A stretch of DNA of 47,519 bases from Clostridiales bacterium (GTDB lineage: Bacteria > Bacillota > Clostridia > Christensenellales > Aristaeellaceae), in assembly GCA_012523405.1 (NCBI GenBank), contig JAAYIN010000085.1:1-47519 (forward strand), in the 5' to 3' direction. The position numbers and the translations under genes are program-made. Below, one piece after another: positions 7,489 through 16,326 of this stretch; within the stretch, counting starts at the first letter, position 1, and every line of letters starts with the position of its first letter. A model generated the notes under the pieces. It was not told the origin of the DNA, made no database searches, and worked only from the letters and a program-made list of their open reading frames with translations.

Positions 7489-8345
7489 TCAGAGTTTTGA
7501 ATCATGCGGTGTTTTCTGGCACTATGGCATGCGGCGCATCCGCCATCGCCTGTTTCTCTAAGGCTTGGAGGCATGGCATCACCAACATCCTTCATTGCCA
7601 GAATGATCTCATCGCATGGGAGCGGGCAGCGTATGCCGCAAAGTGCCATTTGTGCAGCTGACAGCGCCTGAGAAACGCCGCCGACGTTTCGATAAACACA
7701 TGGAATCTCGACTAGTCCATGCACGGGATCGCAGACAAGCCCCATCATGTTCATCAGTGCAAATCCGCAGGCATCGCATGCTTGCTGGGGTGTGCCGCCA
7801 TAAAGTTCGACCAGTGCCGCAGCTGCCATGCCCGCAGCAGCTCCGCATTCCGCTTGGCAACCGCCTTCTGCACCGCTGATGGTTGCGCCAATGGCAATGG
7901 CTCGCCCGATGGCTGCGCCTGTAAATAAGCCCCATACAAGCTCGTCATCCGTATACCCGGCATCCTCCTGCGCTGCGAGGAGTGCACCTGGCAAAATGCC
8001 GCAGCTTCCTGCAGTTGGTGCCGCTACGATTTTGCCCATGCACGCGTTGCTTTCTGCGATGGAAAGAGCGTAAGCGCAGGCTTTGCCAAGCATGCCAAAA
8101 CGCGAGGCATGGGTGGGCTGAATCATCTTAGCAGCCTGTCCGCCAACCATGCCAGACACCGAGCGAAGATCGGGAGAGAGACCTGCCTGTGCGCTTTCTC
8201 GCATGACAGCTAGCATCTTGTGCATGGTATTCCACGCGTGCTCCTCCGTTTGACCATCGTGCTTTGCTTGCCAAGCAAGGGACGCCTGCCCAAGCGTTTG
8301 ATTGTTTTTAGTTGCTGCGTCCAAAAGATCTAAAACAGTTCGCAT
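7485..8345 (-). CDS. sdaAA: L-serine dehydratase, iron-sulfur dependent, alpha subunit
   Basis: The 286-residue alpha subunit of the two-subunit [4Fe-4S] L-serine ammonia-lyase converts L-serine to pyruvate and ammonia in the cytoplasm. Family blocks are clear: KIVAAPTAGSCGILPGAL, TISGAEGGCQAECGAAAGMA, and GLVCDPVHGLVEIPC, which supply the Cys ligands. The C-terminus is unusual: instead of the common LRETxxGGLAxTPTG it reads LRETGDGGCAACHSARKHRM. It lies three bases after the beta-subunit gene and they surely share one transcript. The enzyme class is oxygen sensitive, supporting an anaerobic lifestyle. Confidence 0.94.
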   Translation of the reverse strand: MRTVLDLLDAATKNNQTLGQASLAWQAKHDGQTEEHAWNTMHKMLAVMRESAQAGLSPDLRSVSGMVGGQAAKMIQPTHASRFGMLGKACAYALSIAESNACMGKIVAAPTAGSCGILPGALLAAQEDAGYTDDELVWGLFTGAAIGRAIAIGATISGAEGGCQAECGAAAGMAAAALVELYGGTPQQACDACGFALMNMMGLVCDPVHGLVEIPCVYRNVGGVSQALSAAQMALCGIRCPLPCDEIILAMKDVGDAMPPSLRETGDGGCAACHSARKHRMIQNSD

Positions 8346-8348
8346 ACC

Positions 8349-9020
8349 CTACACCTCCTTTCCCTTCACAGCTAAATAGGCAACGTGAAAAATGCCGCGA
8401 AGAGAAGATAGCCGCTGAAGCAGTGCATCATCTGCATCTCCGTCAAGCTCAAGTGCAACCATCGCTTCACCGCCAACTGACTGACGAAATACGCGCATGG
8501 TTGCGATGTTGATTTGGCTCGCTGCTACCTCGCCGCTGATGCTGGCAATCATGCCGGGGGTATCGTGATGGGTGATGACAAGCGTGTTCTCATGTCCTGA
8601 GAACCCTGCTTCCAGCCCATCAATAGACTGAATAATGATCTCGCTGCCGCCAACGGAGGCCGCTCTGACCTGAATCTTGCGTCCGTCCTCGCCCTTCACA
8701 TCAAGGATGACTGTATTGGGGTGTGCACCTCTCATCTCAGCGTCATAAAATTCATAGGTAAGACCGCGTGAATCAGCCAGCTCAAGGCTCTCGCGCAGGC
8801 GAATATCATCCACATCCATACCCATCAGGCCGCCGATCAGCGCTTTGTCCGTGCCATGACCGAGGTAGGTTTTTTGAAACGAGCCAAACAGACCGATGCG
8901 TGCAGTGATCGGTTCACTGCCAAGCAGCATCCTTGTAAATTTGCCGATGCGTGCTGCACCTGCTGTATGCGAGGAGCTTGGCCCAATCATGACGGGACCA
9001 ATAATGTCAAATAGATCCAT
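8349..9020 (-). CDS. sdaAB: L-serine dehydratase, iron-sulfur dependent, beta subunit
   Basis: The 223-residue beta subunit begins with the diagnostic MDLFDIIGPVMIGPSSSHTAGA and ends in an ACT domain (NTLVITHHDTPGMIASISGEVA, from about residue 150), a fold that often binds a regulatory amino acid. It partners the alpha subunit encoded immediately downstream. The start at 9020 is supported by AAGGAGG six to eight bases upstream; a longer frame to 9095 would read through the promoter. It is the first gene of the sdaAB-sdaAA unit and is divergent from the M32 carboxypeptidase gene. Confidence 0.94.
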   Translation of the reverse strand: MDLFDIIGPVMIGPSSSHTAGAARIGKFTRMLLGSEPITARIGLFGSFQKTYLGHGTDKALIGGLMGMDVDDIRLRESLELADSRGLTYEFYDAEMRGAHPNTVILDVKGEDGRKIQVRAASVGGSEIIIQSIDGLEAGFSGHENTLVITHHDTPGMIASISGEVAASQINIATMRVFRQSVGGEAMVALELDGDADDALLQRLSSLRGIFHVAYLAVKGKEV

Positions 9021-9066
9021 AGAGAACCTCCTTGGAATAATGAAAAAGATTGTCTGTTCAACTGAT

Positions 9067-9095
9067 ATGATATCCTTCCAGATGACTTGCGTCAA
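9067..9095 (-). promoter_or_regulatory. Sigma-A promoter of sdaAB-sdaAA
   Basis: The minus strand reads TTGACG (9095-9090), a 17-base spacer and TATCAT (9072-9067), about 47 bases before the sdaAB start. Confidence 0.8.
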
Positions 9096-9120
9096 CCTGT
9101 TCTTCTGGGCAAATGCTCGA

Positions 9121-9149
9121 TTGACAGGTCTTTTCTCTTTGGGTATAAT
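9121..9149 (+). promoter_or_regulatory. Consensus sigma-A promoter of the M32 carboxypeptidase gene
   Basis: TTGACA (9121-9126), a 17-base spacer and TATAAT (9144-9149) form a perfect consensus promoter. It is divergent from the sdaAB promoter with 25 bases between their -35 boxes. Confidence 0.9.
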
Positions 9150-9183
9150 TGGAGCAATATCATAGATTGTGAGGCAATATCAT

Positions 9184-10680
9184 ATGGATATACAAGTAAT
9201 GTGCGAAAAACTTCAAAACCTACAAATGGAGCGGGCAGCTTATCAGCATGCATCATCCAGCCTTTATTTTGATGGGTCAACCGTCGCGCCGCGCGGATCG
9301 GCTGAGGATCGCGGCGTTGTGCTTGGCATGCTTAGTCAGAAGAGCTACGAGCTTTTTGTTAACGATGAGGTTAGAGTTCTTTTGGATGAACTATGGAAAG
9401 TGAAAGACGAAATCACTCCTGAGCAACGGCGGCAGGTTGAACTCTTGCGCGAAGAACTCGATCAGTTGACACGTACCCCGATGGACGAGTATGTGGAATA
9501 TGTGAAGCTATCAAATATTGCGGATGAGAAGTGGCGCAAAGCAAAGGAAGAGAACGACTATTCAATCTTTGAACCGTATTTGGTGAAGATCATCGAGTTC
9601 CAGCGCAAGTTCGCTAGCTACAAGAATGCGGATATTCCTGCCTACGAAGCCCTTCTGGATGACTATGAAAAAGGGATGACGACGCAGGTTCTGGATGAAT
9701 TCTTTGGCATGCTGCGCGAAAAGCTTGTGCCGCTGATTGACACTATCAAGAATCAACCGCCAAGGGCTTCGTTTGCCAATGAGTTTGCATCGGTTCAAAA
9801 ACAGCGTGAGCTATCCGACTATCTGATGGAAGTGATCGGACTTGATCGCAATTATTGCAATATTGCAGAATCAGAGCATCCATTTACCCTTGGCTTCAAT
9901 AAGCATGACGTGCGCATTACAACCCACTATTATGAAAACGATCTGCTGTCCTCCATGTATTCGGTGATTCATGAAGGCGGACATGCCCTTTATGAGCTGA
10001 ATATGGCGCAGGAGTATCAAAGAACGATATTGTATGATTCAACCAGCATGGGCATGCATGAGAGTCAAAGCCGCTTCTTTGAAAATATGATCGGACATCA
10101 CCCGGCGTTCAGCAAGCTGATGCTGCCTAAGCTACAGGAGCTTTTCCCTGAAACCTACGAGAATGTCGATGTGAAAGAGCTATACCGCGCGATCAATCAT
10201 ATTCAGCCATCACTCATTCGAACCGATGCAGATGAAGTAACCTATCCGCTGCATATCATGGTTCGCTATGAGCTTGAAAAGAGGCTGATCAGCGGCGAAC
10301 TCTTGGCAAGGGATTTACCCGAAGCTTGGAATGCCATGTATAAGGATTATTTGGGCATTGATGTACCCTCGGATTCAGTGGGCGTACTTCAGGATATGCA
10401 CTGGTCATCAGGTTACTTTGGATACTTCCCGACCTATGCGCTTGGCAGTGCGTATGCAGCTCAGTTCATGGCGACGATCCAGAAAACCATTGATGTTGCG
10501 GCTTGCATTGAAAACGGTGACCTAACTCCAATCGGCGCATGGCTAACCGAGCATGTGCACAGGCATGGTCATATGATCGATTCACAGGAATTGATTGAAA
10601 ATGCAACAGGCGAAGCGTTTAATGCACAGTACTATGTGGATTATCTGGCCGCTAAGGTGAAGGATGTATACGGGGCGTGA
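9184..10680 (+). CDS. M32 family metallocarboxypeptidase (Taq type)
   Basis: This 498-residue protein is a cytoplasmic M32 carboxypeptidase, which removes C-terminal residues from peptides using one metal ion. The zinc site HEXXH is seen as VIHEGGHALYE near residue 263, followed by the family motif GMHESQSRFFEN, which gives the third ligand. The C-terminal IRTDADEVTYPLHI and SSGYFGYFPTYALGSAYAAQ blocks are also characteristic, and the length fits the family. The start at 9184 is preferred because GTGAGG lies at suitable distance upstream; a GTG at 9169 overlaps that site. It has a perfect consensus promoter and is probably expressed constitutively as a single gene. Confidence 0.94.
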   Translation: MDIQVMCEKLQNLQMERAAYQHASSSLYFDGSTVAPRGSAEDRGVVLGMLSQKSYELFVNDEVRVLLDELWKVKDEITPEQRRQVELLREELDQLTRTPMDEYVEYVKLSNIADEKWRKAKEENDYSIFEPYLVKIIEFQRKFASYKNADIPAYEALLDDYEKGMTTQVLDEFFGMLREKLVPLIDTIKNQPPRASFANEFASVQKQRELSDYLMEVIGLDRNYCNIAESEHPFTLGFNKHDVRITTHYYENDLLSSMYSVIHEGGHALYELNMAQEYQRTILYDSTSMGMHESQSRFFENMIGHHPAFSKLMLPKLQELFPETYENVDVKELYRAINHIQPSLIRTDADEVTYPLHIMVRYELEKRLISGELLARDLPEAWNAMYKDYLGIDVPSDSVGVLQDMHWSSGYFGYFPTYALGSAYAAQFMATIQKTIDVAACIENGDLTPIGAWLTEHVHRHGHMIDSQELIENATGEAFNAQYYVDYLAAKVKDVYGA

Positions 10681-10783
10681 TGTTGGGGAACGAGGGATGG
10701 GGAACGGTCGTAGGGGTTGCCGCCCCTGCTCAGGGAAGCTTTGCTCACCTCATTGCCCTGAAACCCGTTATTTGGAAGCATTA
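10681..10783. other. Intergenic region with GC-rich hairpins
   Basis: No gene is seen between the convergent M32 and yigZ stops. The stretch contains two G-runs (GGGGAACG and GGGGATGGGGAACGG-like), a small hairpin AGGGG-TTGCCG-CCCCT and a CAGGG/CCCTG pairing. It has the look of degenerate intergenic repeat material but no second copy occurs in this window. Confidence 0.4.
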
Positions 10784-10812
10784 AAGCGCAGTGGATTCAC
10801 TCCACTGCGCTT
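10784..10812. terminator. Bidirectional terminator between M32 peptidase and yigZ
   Basis: Perfect 12-base arms (10784-10795, 10801-10812) around TTCAC, followed by TT on the plus strand and flanked by TTAAA on the other side. It can serve both convergent genes. Confidence 0.82.
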
Positions 10813-10824
10813 TTGCATGCATAA

Positions 10825-11472
10825 TTATTCGTTTGCATCCTCTTCTTCAATCCAAGGTGCAAAGCTTTCGTCCTCCAGCAGCATTTCGATTCTGCCGTCA
10901 GTGACCCTTGCTAGCTCTCCGCTCACATACTCTGCATCGGCGGTTTTCACATCGATGGAGAAGGTGACGGAAGCGGTGAAGTCAGTATCTTGGAGCTTTA
11001 TAGGCAGGGACTTCATGGTGTGCTGCACCTTATCCCATAGGGGATAGCTGACTTCGCACATCCATCGCTGAGTTGGGTGCATCTGGCATACCTCAGCGGC
11101 ATTGAGCGCGATGGCGCAGCCATGCGAGTACGCACGAACCAGTCCGCCTGCGCCAAGGAGCACGCCGCCAAAGTAGCGGGTGACGACCACAGCGCAGTTC
11201 ACCACGCCTCGTGCCTTCATTACTTCAATGATCGGCATACCTGCCGTGCCGCCTGGTTCGCCATCATCGCTGTAGCGCATGATGCCTGCATTCTGCCCAA
11301 CGATATAGGCAAAGCAGTTGTGGGTGGCATCGCGGTGCTTGTTTCGGATTTCGTCAAGGAATGCGAGGGCTTCCTCGGTGGTTTGAACGGGTGTGGCATA
11401 GCCGATGAAGCGGCTTTTGTTGACAATGAACTCATCATCGGCACGCTTCATCAGCGTTTTGTACGCCTTCAT
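10825..11472 (-). CDS. yigZ: YigZ/IMPACT family protein
   Basis: This 215-residue protein belongs to the YigZ/IMPACT family. The N-terminal domain carries FIVNKSRFIGYATPV, the HNCFAYIVG block and the signature RYSDDGEPGGTAGMPI, followed by VVVTRYFGGVLLGAGGLVRAY. A C-terminal ferredoxin-like domain completes it. Eukaryotic IMPACT regulates GCN2, but the bacterial role is not settled; binding to nucleic acid or ribosomes has been proposed. The start at 11472 lies at the end of tyrS (stop at 11474), so translation is probably coupled. It is the third gene of the T-box operon, though a link to tyrosine is not implied. Confidence 0.92.
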   Translation of the reverse strand: MKAYKTLMKRADDEFIVNKSRFIGYATPVQTTEEALAFLDEIRNKHRDATHNCFAYIVGQNAGIMRYSDDGEPGGTAGMPIIEVMKARGVVNCAVVVTRYFGGVLLGAGGLVRAYSHGCAIALNAAEVCQMHPTQRWMCEVSYPLWDKVQHTMKSLPIKLQDTDFTASVTFSIDVKTADAEYVSGELARVTDGRIEMLLEDESFAPWIEEEDANE

Positions 11473-11473
11473 A

Positions 11474-12697
11474 TTACTTGAGGATGAGGCGGCAGTAGTT
11501 CTTCTTGCCCTTGCGAAGAAGCAAACCATCGCTTCCGATTTGATCTACGGTGATGCAGGTGGTGGTATCCGTTACCTTTTCATCTGCGACCAGCACTGCG
11601 CCAGCTTGCATCAGTTTACGTGCTTCGCCGCGGCTGGAGCATAGACCGCAGGTGACTAGAATGGTGGAAACGTGACCGTCCTCCGCCAGCATGTCAGCGG
11701 TGATGTCAAAGGTGGGGACATTGGAGCTTGCGCCGCTGCCTGCGAAGAGGGACTGCGCTGCATCCTGTGCTTTGGTCGCTTCTTCTGTGCCGTGGATGAG
11801 CTGGGTGACTTCAAAAGCAAGTACGCGCTTGGCCTCGTTGATCTCAGAGCCTTCCAGTGCGCCAAGGCGGCGAACTTCGTCCATGGGCAAGAATGTCAGG
11901 AGACCTAGGAAACGCTCAACGTCCTGATCGCCTACATTGCGCCAGTACTGGTAGAAATCAAAGGGCGAGCAGCGATTGGGATCGAGCCATAGTGCGCCCT
12001 TCTCCGTTTTGCCCATTTTCTTGCCGTCATGGGTCATGATAAGCTTACAAGTGAGGGAGAACGCATCTTCCTTTTCCTTGCGGCGGATGAGGTCAGAGCC
12101 TGAAAGCATGTTGCTCCATTGATCGTCGCCGCCAAGCTGCAAGCGGCAGCCGTGCTTTTTGAACAGGCATAGGAAGTCATAGCTCTGCATGAGCATGTAG
12201 TTGAACTCAAGGAAGGTCAGACCGACCTCAAGGCGGCGCTTGTAGCAATCTGCTGCCAGCATGCGGTTGACGCTGAACTGAGAGCCGACATCGCGCAGGA
12301 AGTCAATGTAGTTCAGGTCAAGCAGCCAATCGGCGTTGTTGACCATCATCGCCTTGCCCTCGCCAAAGTCAAGGAAGCGGGCGAGCTGCTTTTGAATGCC
12401 TGCAACGTGCATTGCGATGGTTTCCTTGGTCATCATCTGGCGAAGATCGGTTCTGCCGCTGGGATCACCAACCATTGCCGTGCCGCCGCCGAATAGGGCG
12501 ATGGGGCGATGACCTGCGCGCTGCATATGCGCCATGGCCATGATTGGGATGTAGTGACCGACGTGCAGGCTATCAGCAGTGGGATCAAAGCCGACGTAAA
12601 AGGTCATTGGACCCTCATCCAGTGCCTTGTAGAGATCCTCCTCAAAGGTGACTTGGGCAACGAATCCGCGCTCTTTTAGAATATCAAGAATGTGCAT
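11474..12697 (-). CDS. tyrS: Tyrosyl-tRNA synthetase
   Basis: This 407-residue class I synthetase charges tRNA-Tyr. It shows the HIGH-type signature DSLHVGHYIP near residue 45, the tyrosine and tRNA site block GGDDQWSNMLSGSDLIRR, the KMSKS-type loop KKMGKTEKGALWL, and a C-terminal S4 RNA-binding domain (SSRGEARKLMQAGAV). The start at 12697 is chosen because AAAAGGAG precedes it by nine bases; an ATG at 12718 overlaps the aminotransferase stop but has no good site. It is the second gene of an operon controlled by a tyrosine-type T-box leader, which is the usual control for tyrS in Firmicutes. Confidence 0.95.
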   Translation of the reverse strand: MHILDILKERGFVAQVTFEEDLYKALDEGPMTFYVGFDPTADSLHVGHYIPIMAMAHMQRAGHRPIALFGGGTAMVGDPSGRTDLRQMMTKETIAMHVAGIQKQLARFLDFGEGKAMMVNNADWLLDLNYIDFLRDVGSQFSVNRMLAADCYKRRLEVGLTFLEFNYMLMQSYDFLCLFKKHGCRLQLGGDDQWSNMLSGSDLIRRKEKEDAFSLTCKLIMTHDGKKMGKTEKGALWLDPNRCSPFDFYQYWRNVGDQDVERFLGLLTFLPMDEVRRLGALEGSEINEAKRVLAFEVTQLIHGTEEATKAQDAAQSLFAGSGASSNVPTFDITADMLAEDGHVSTILVTCGLCSSRGEARKLMQAGAVLVADEKVTDTTTCITVDQIGSDGLLLRKGKKNYCRLILK

Positions 12698-12717
12698 TTT
12701 AGGTAACTCCTTTTTCA

Positions 12718-13905
12718 TTATATATTTGCTTCAAACAGTTCTCTGAGGATTTTCATTCCCTGCTTGATTTGATCGATGGTAGAGTTGCTGAAGTTCAGCC
12801 TGAGGGTATTGTGATGTCCGCCATCTGGATAGAAGAAGGTGCCTGGGACATAAGCAACGCCGCTTTCAACTGCAGTATCAAACAAGGTAGTCGCATTGAA
12901 AGTCTCAGGCATTTCCACGAAGATGAACAGGCCGCCATCTGGACGAGTGTACTTGGTTCCTTTTGGGAATGAGTCAAGCTCGTCAAGCATGAGATTCAGT
13001 TTCTCGCGGTAAGGCACGCCAATCTCTGCGATGTGGGGTGCGAGCAGCTGGCGGCGTAGGAACTGATCAATGATCGCTTGGTTTAGATTGGGCGTATGCA
13101 GATCAGTGCCTTGCTTGCCAATGGTGCATTTGCGGATGATATCCTCATTGGCAATCATATAGCCGACGCGCAATCCCGGGCTGATGATCTTTGAAAAGCT
13201 GCCCATATAGGCGACATGTCCAGTCTGGTCATATGCTTTAATGGGGGCAATATCTTCGCCGCAGTAACGAAGATCGCGGTACGGGTCATCTTCCACAACG
13301 AGGAAGCCATATTTCGCTGCCATCTTGGCAATGGGCTCTCTGCGATCAGCAGCTAATGTGCGTCCGGAGGGATTTTGGAACGTGGGGATGATGTACAGAA
13401 GCTTTGGCTTGTGCTCGATGACCGCTGCTTCCAGCTTGTCCAGCATCACGCCGTCATCGTCGCTTTCTACAGGCACGAGATTGGATTGATAGAGGTTTAG
13501 CGTCTGCATGTTGCCAAGAAATGTCGGGCTTTCAACCAGCACGGTGTCGCCCGGGTTTAGCATGGCTTTACAGATTAAATCCATACCGGATGTGCTTCCT
13601 GTCGTTGGCAGCACGGTCTGCTTGCTTACAGGGAATGTAAACGTGCTTGCTAAATAGTCAACTAAGCTCTCCACAAAAGGCGGATAGCCCTCCGTCGCGC
13701 CATATTGCAGTATACGCTTGCCGTCCGCTAGCAATACGTCACGAGCGATGTTTGCGCAAACCTCATTTGGCAATGCATCCATGGAGGGATTACCTCCTGC
13801 AAAACTAATCATGTTTGGCCGTCCGAGCACTTTGAAGATTTCCCTGATTGCGCTGCCGGTAACCTTGTCAAAGCGAGAGGCAAAAGAAAGTCCTTCTGGA
13901 ATCAT
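12718..13905 (-). CDS. PLP-dependent class I aminotransferase, probably aromatic
   Basis: This 395-residue fold-type I aminotransferase resembles the 2-aminoadipate/aromatic (LysN/ARO8-like) group. Visible are SFAGGNPSMDALP near the N-terminus, the cofactor-binding region TTGSTSGMDLICKAML, the IIPTFQNPSGRTL and VVEDDPYRDLRY blocks, and the Schiff-base lysine in YMGSFSKIISPGLRVGYM. Such enzymes often accept aromatic, branched or 2-aminoadipate substrates, so sequence alone is ambiguous. Here the gene is first in an operon with tyrS behind a T-box whose specifier appears to be UAC. The likely reaction is therefore 4-hydroxyphenylpyruvate to tyrosine; that is inference. The start at 13905 follows a GGGGG ribosome site. 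Confidence 0.88.
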   Translation of the reverse strand: MIPEGLSFASRFDKVTGSAIREIFKVLGRPNMISFAGGNPSMDALPNEVCANIARDVLLADGKRILQYGATEGYPPFVESLVDYLASTFTFPVSKQTVLPTTGSTSGMDLICKAMLNPGDTVLVESPTFLGNMQTLNLYQSNLVPVESDDDGVMLDKLEAAVIEHKPKLLYIIPTFQNPSGRTLAADRREPIAKMAAKYGFLVVEDDPYRDLRYCGEDIAPIKAYDQTGHVAYMGSFSKIISPGLRVGYMIANEDIIRKCTIGKQGTDLHTPNLNQAIIDQFLRRQLLAPHIAEIGVPYREKLNLMLDELDSFPKGTKYTRPDGGLFIFVEMPETFNATTLFDTAVESGVAYVPGTFFYPDGGHHNTLRLNFSNSTIDQIKQGMKILRELFEANI

Positions 13906-13941
13906 ACATGAATTACCCCCTTCATCGATATTCAATAGAAT

Positions 13942-14204
13942 GAAAAATCGCCTTCCTCCATTGCTGGAGGAAGGCGAGAAAACATCGCGGTACCACTTCC
14001 GTTTGGCATTGCTTTGAAGCGTTGCCCTCATAGAGTCCTATCAGACCCCTGCGCTATAAACGGCGCACCGTCAGACCGCTACGATCAAAGATTCACGGCT
14101 GAGCTCAGGGAGGTATTTGCCATAGCGCTTGCCGCCTTCTTGCACCAACCGAAGGCTCTCTGCGGGCTTGCATGCTAAGGGTACTTGATCCCATCATTGC
14201 TGAT
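13942..14204 (-). ncRNA. T-box leader, tyrosine specificity predicted
   Basis: Read on the minus strand, this leader has the T-box layout. A stem I region holds GATGGGATCAAGTA, the AGAGAGCC and GGTTGGTGCAAG apical motifs, and a specifier region GGCAAATACCTCCC in which UAC (14115-14113) is the likely tyrosine codon. The antiterminator T-box AAGTGGTACCGCG (13998-13986) contains UGGU, which would pair with the ACCA end of tRNA-Tyr. The terminator hairpin lies at 13976-13949 and is followed by ATTTTTC. Uncharged tRNA-Tyr would stabilise the antiterminator and turn on the aminotransferase-tyrS-yigZ operon. The specifier call is by eye, without folding software. Confidence 0.9.
13943..13976 (-). 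terminator. T-box regulatory terminator
   Basis: The minus strand has perfect 12-base arms CGCCTTCCTCCA / TGGAGGAAGGCG (13976-13949) around GCAA, then ATTTTT. It forms when the antiterminator is not stabilised. Confidence 0.9.
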
Positions 14205-14210
14205 AGAGGT

Positions 14211-14239
14211 ATTATAGGGGAGGATGTCGGTAATGTCAA
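14211..14239 (-). promoter_or_regulatory. Consensus sigma-A promoter of the T-box operon
   Basis: The minus strand reads TTGACA (14239-14234), 17 bases, TATAAT (14216-14211), a perfect consensus. Transcription would start near 14204, just ahead of the T-box stem I. Confidence 0.92.
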
Positions 14240-14286
14240 GCTCTTTTCTAAAGTGAATTTTACAGGTGATATTGTCGAAATTTAGC

Positions 14287-14315
14287 TTGACAGTGCATAT
14301 TCAGTTTGTTATGGT
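14287..14315 (+). promoter_or_regulatory. Candidate promoter of udk-ugd
   Basis: TTGACA (14287-14292), a 17-base spacer and TATGGT (14310-14315). A better -10-like TATAAA at 14315 is 22 bases away and so less likely. It diverges from the T-box operon promoter. Confidence 0.55.
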
Positions 14316-14340
14316 ATAAAAAATGAGGGAGGTCGACTAT

Positions 14341-14961
14341 ATGTTGGTAATTGGGGTTTGCGGTGCTAGCGGAAGTGGAAAAAGCACCCTTGCATGGGAG
14401 CTATGTAAGGCAATCGGCGATGGGTGCACGGTCATCAATCACGATAGCTATTACCTTGATCATCCGCATTTGACATTTGAAGAGCGCACAAGGCTTAATT
14501 ATGACGAACCAGGAATCTTTGATCATGACTTATTTTTATCCGATATTCAGACACTCCTTCAAGGAAACCCAATCAGCCATAAGAACTATGACTACGACCA
14601 GCATAGGCGCGCAGATAAACAGGATTTAATTTATCCAACAAACGTTTTGATTATCGAGGGTATTCATGTGTTTCATGACCCGAGGCTCTGTCAATTGATG
14701 TTTTTAAAACTGTATATGAGCGTTGATCCTGATATCTGCTTGCTTCGCCGTATTACTCGTGATATTAATGAGCGTGGGCGTAATATTGAGAACATAGCAA
14801 CGCAGTACGTTGGCTCTGTGAAGCCTATGTTTGATAAACATATTCGTAACTATATTGATTTGGCAGATGTTATTGTTGCTCATGGCGGGAAAAATGCGCG
14901 AATTGTTCAAATTCTCGCTGGCTATGTGCGTCATGAACTATTGCTTGAAGAGAACAAATAA
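14341..14961 (+). CDS. udk: Uridine kinase
   Basis: This 206-residue kinase phosphorylates uridine (and usually cytidine) to the monophosphate in pyrimidine salvage. Walker A is GASGSGKST at residue 9, followed by NHDSYY, the FDHDLF block, and [14 protein letters not shown]; the lid region [12 protein letters not shown] is also typical. The length is normal for Udk. The start at 14341 has GAGGGAGGT seven bases upstream. It is followed after 31 bases by ugd. UMP from this reaction can feed UTP and UDP-glucose, the substrate of the next enzyme, so the pair may support UDP-sugar supply, though that link is inference. Confidence 0.93.
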   Translation: MLVIGVCGASGSGKSTLAWELCKAIGDGCTVINHDSYYLDHPHLTFEERTRLNYDEPGIFDHDLFLSDIQTLLQGNPISHKNYDYDQHRRADKQDLIYPTNVLIIEGIHVFHDPRLCQLMFLKLYMSVDPDICLLRRITRDINERGRNIENIATQYVGSVKPMFDKHIRNYIDLADVIVAHGGKNARIVQILAGYVRHELLLEENK

Positions 14962-14992
14962 TGGCATAGGAAGAAGTAGGAGGCAATTGGTA

Positions 14993-16243
14993 ATGAGTAA
15001 GAAATACCGCGTGGCAGTTGCTGGAACAGGTTATGTAGGCTTGAGTATTGCAACATTATTAGCACAGCACCATAATGTGGTTGCTGTTGATATCATTGCG
15101 GAAAAAGTTGATATGATCAACCGGAGAAAGTCTCCGATTGCGGATGCTGAAATTGAAGAATACCTAGCGACAAAACCGCTGGATCTCTTTGCAACGCTGG
15201 ATGCAAAGGAAGCATATAGCGATGCGGACTTTGTGGTGATTGCAGCACCGACAAACTATGACAGCAAGAAAAAGTACTTTGATACATCCGCTGTTGAAAC
15301 TGTGATTAAGCTCGTGATGGAAGCAAACCCCAATGCCATGATGATCATCAAATCGACGGTTCCTGTTGGGTATACGAAATCGGTGCGCGAGAAATTTGGC
15401 ACAAAGAACATCCTATTCAGTCCGGAGTTCCTGCGTGAAGGTCGTGCGCTGCATGACAATTTGCATCCTTCTCGCATTATTGTTGGTACGGATATGGAAG
15501 ATGAAAATCTCTATGAAGCAGCAAGGGTTTTTGCGGATATGCTCAAACAAGGCGCGATTGATGAGGATATCGAAACGCTCTTTATGGGCTTTACCGAGGC
15601 AGAGGCTGTGAAGCTGTTTGCCAATACATATCTTGCTCTTCGCGTCAGCTTCTTTAATGAGCTGGATACCTATGCGGAGATGAAGGAACTGGATACAAAG
15701 CAAATCATCGATGGCGTTTGCCTTGATCCGCGCATTGGTACGCATTATAACAACCCGTCCTTTGGATATGGCGGTTATTGTCTGCCCAAGGATACAAAGC
15801 AATTGCTGGCAAACTACGATGATGTTCCGGAAAGTCTAATTGGTGCAATTGTTGAAGCGAACCGCACAAGAAAAGACTTTATTGCAGATCGCGTGCTTCA
15901 AATGGCTGGATATTATGGCTATGATGAGGACAACGATTTTGACAGCACCAAGGAAAAACCGGTGACCATTGGTGTATATCGTTTGACGATGAAAGCGGGC
16001 AGCGATAACTTCCGTCAAAGCTCCATCCAAGGCGTGATGAAACGCATCAAGGCCAAGGGCGCTAAGGTTGTGGTTTATGAACCCGTACTTGAGGACGGCA
16101 GTACATTCTTTGGCAGCACCGTTGTGAATGATTTGCAGAGCTTTAAGGCGCAATGTGATGCCATTATTGCAAACCGCTATGACAGCGCCCTTGATGATGT
16201 AAAGGGTAAGGTATATACAAGGGATATTTTCCGTAGGGATTAA
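14993..16243 (+). CDS. ugd: UDP-glucose 6-dehydrogenase
   Basis: This 416-residue enzyme oxidises UDP-glucose to UDP-glucuronate with two NAD+. The N-terminal Rossmann motif is [17 protein letters not shown], followed by [11 protein letters not shown] and [16 protein letters not shown]. The catalytic Cys lies in [18 protein letters not shown] near residue 257, and a C-terminal UDP-binding domain follows. The start at 14993 is supported by AGGAGG at 14978-14983; a longer open frame begins at 14831 within udk. Products would feed cell-surface polysaccharide, in keeping with the dehydratase gene at 22.5-24.4 kb. A terminator follows. Confidence 0.93.
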   Translation: MSKKYRVAVAGTGYVGLSIATLLAQHHNVVAVDIIAEKVDMINRRKSPIADAEIEEYLATKPLDLFATLDAKEAYSDADFVVIAAPTNYDSKKKYFDTSAVETVIKLVMEANPNAMMIIKSTVPVGYTKSVREKFGTKNILFSPEFLREGRALHDNLHPSRIIVGTDMEDENLYEAARVFADMLKQGAIDEDIETLFMGFTEAEAVKLFANTYLALRVSFFNELDTYAEMKELDTKQIIDGVCLDPRIGTHYNNPSFGYGGYCLPKDTKQLLANYDDVPESLIGAIVEANRTRKDFIADRVLQMAGYYGYDEDNDFDSTKEKPVTIGVYRLTMKAGSDNFRQSSIQGVMKRIKAKGAKVVVYEPVLEDGSTFFGSTVVNDLQSFKAQCDAIIANRYDSALDDVKGKVYTRDIFRRD

Positions 16244-16276
16244 TTAGCTCCTCATACACTTTGAAATCAGTTCATT

Positions 16277-16311
16277 AAAACAGCTGCTATGTAATATATA
16301 GCAGCTGTTTT
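16277..16311. terminator. Bidirectional terminator between ugd and mbl
   Basis: Arms AAAACAGCTGCTAT (16277-16290) and ATAGCAGCTGTTTT (16298-16311) form a hairpin with A and T flanks that serves both convergent genes. Confidence 0.88.
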
Positions 16312-16326
16312 ATATTGATGGATGAA

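Noticed and set aside
13906-14031. Longer N-terminal form of the aminotransferase
   Set aside because: The extension would translate the T-box terminator and antiterminator.
14831-14992. Longer N-terminal form of Ugd starting within udk
   Set aside because: The extra residues are an overlap frame; AGGAGG and the Rossmann motif position support 14993.
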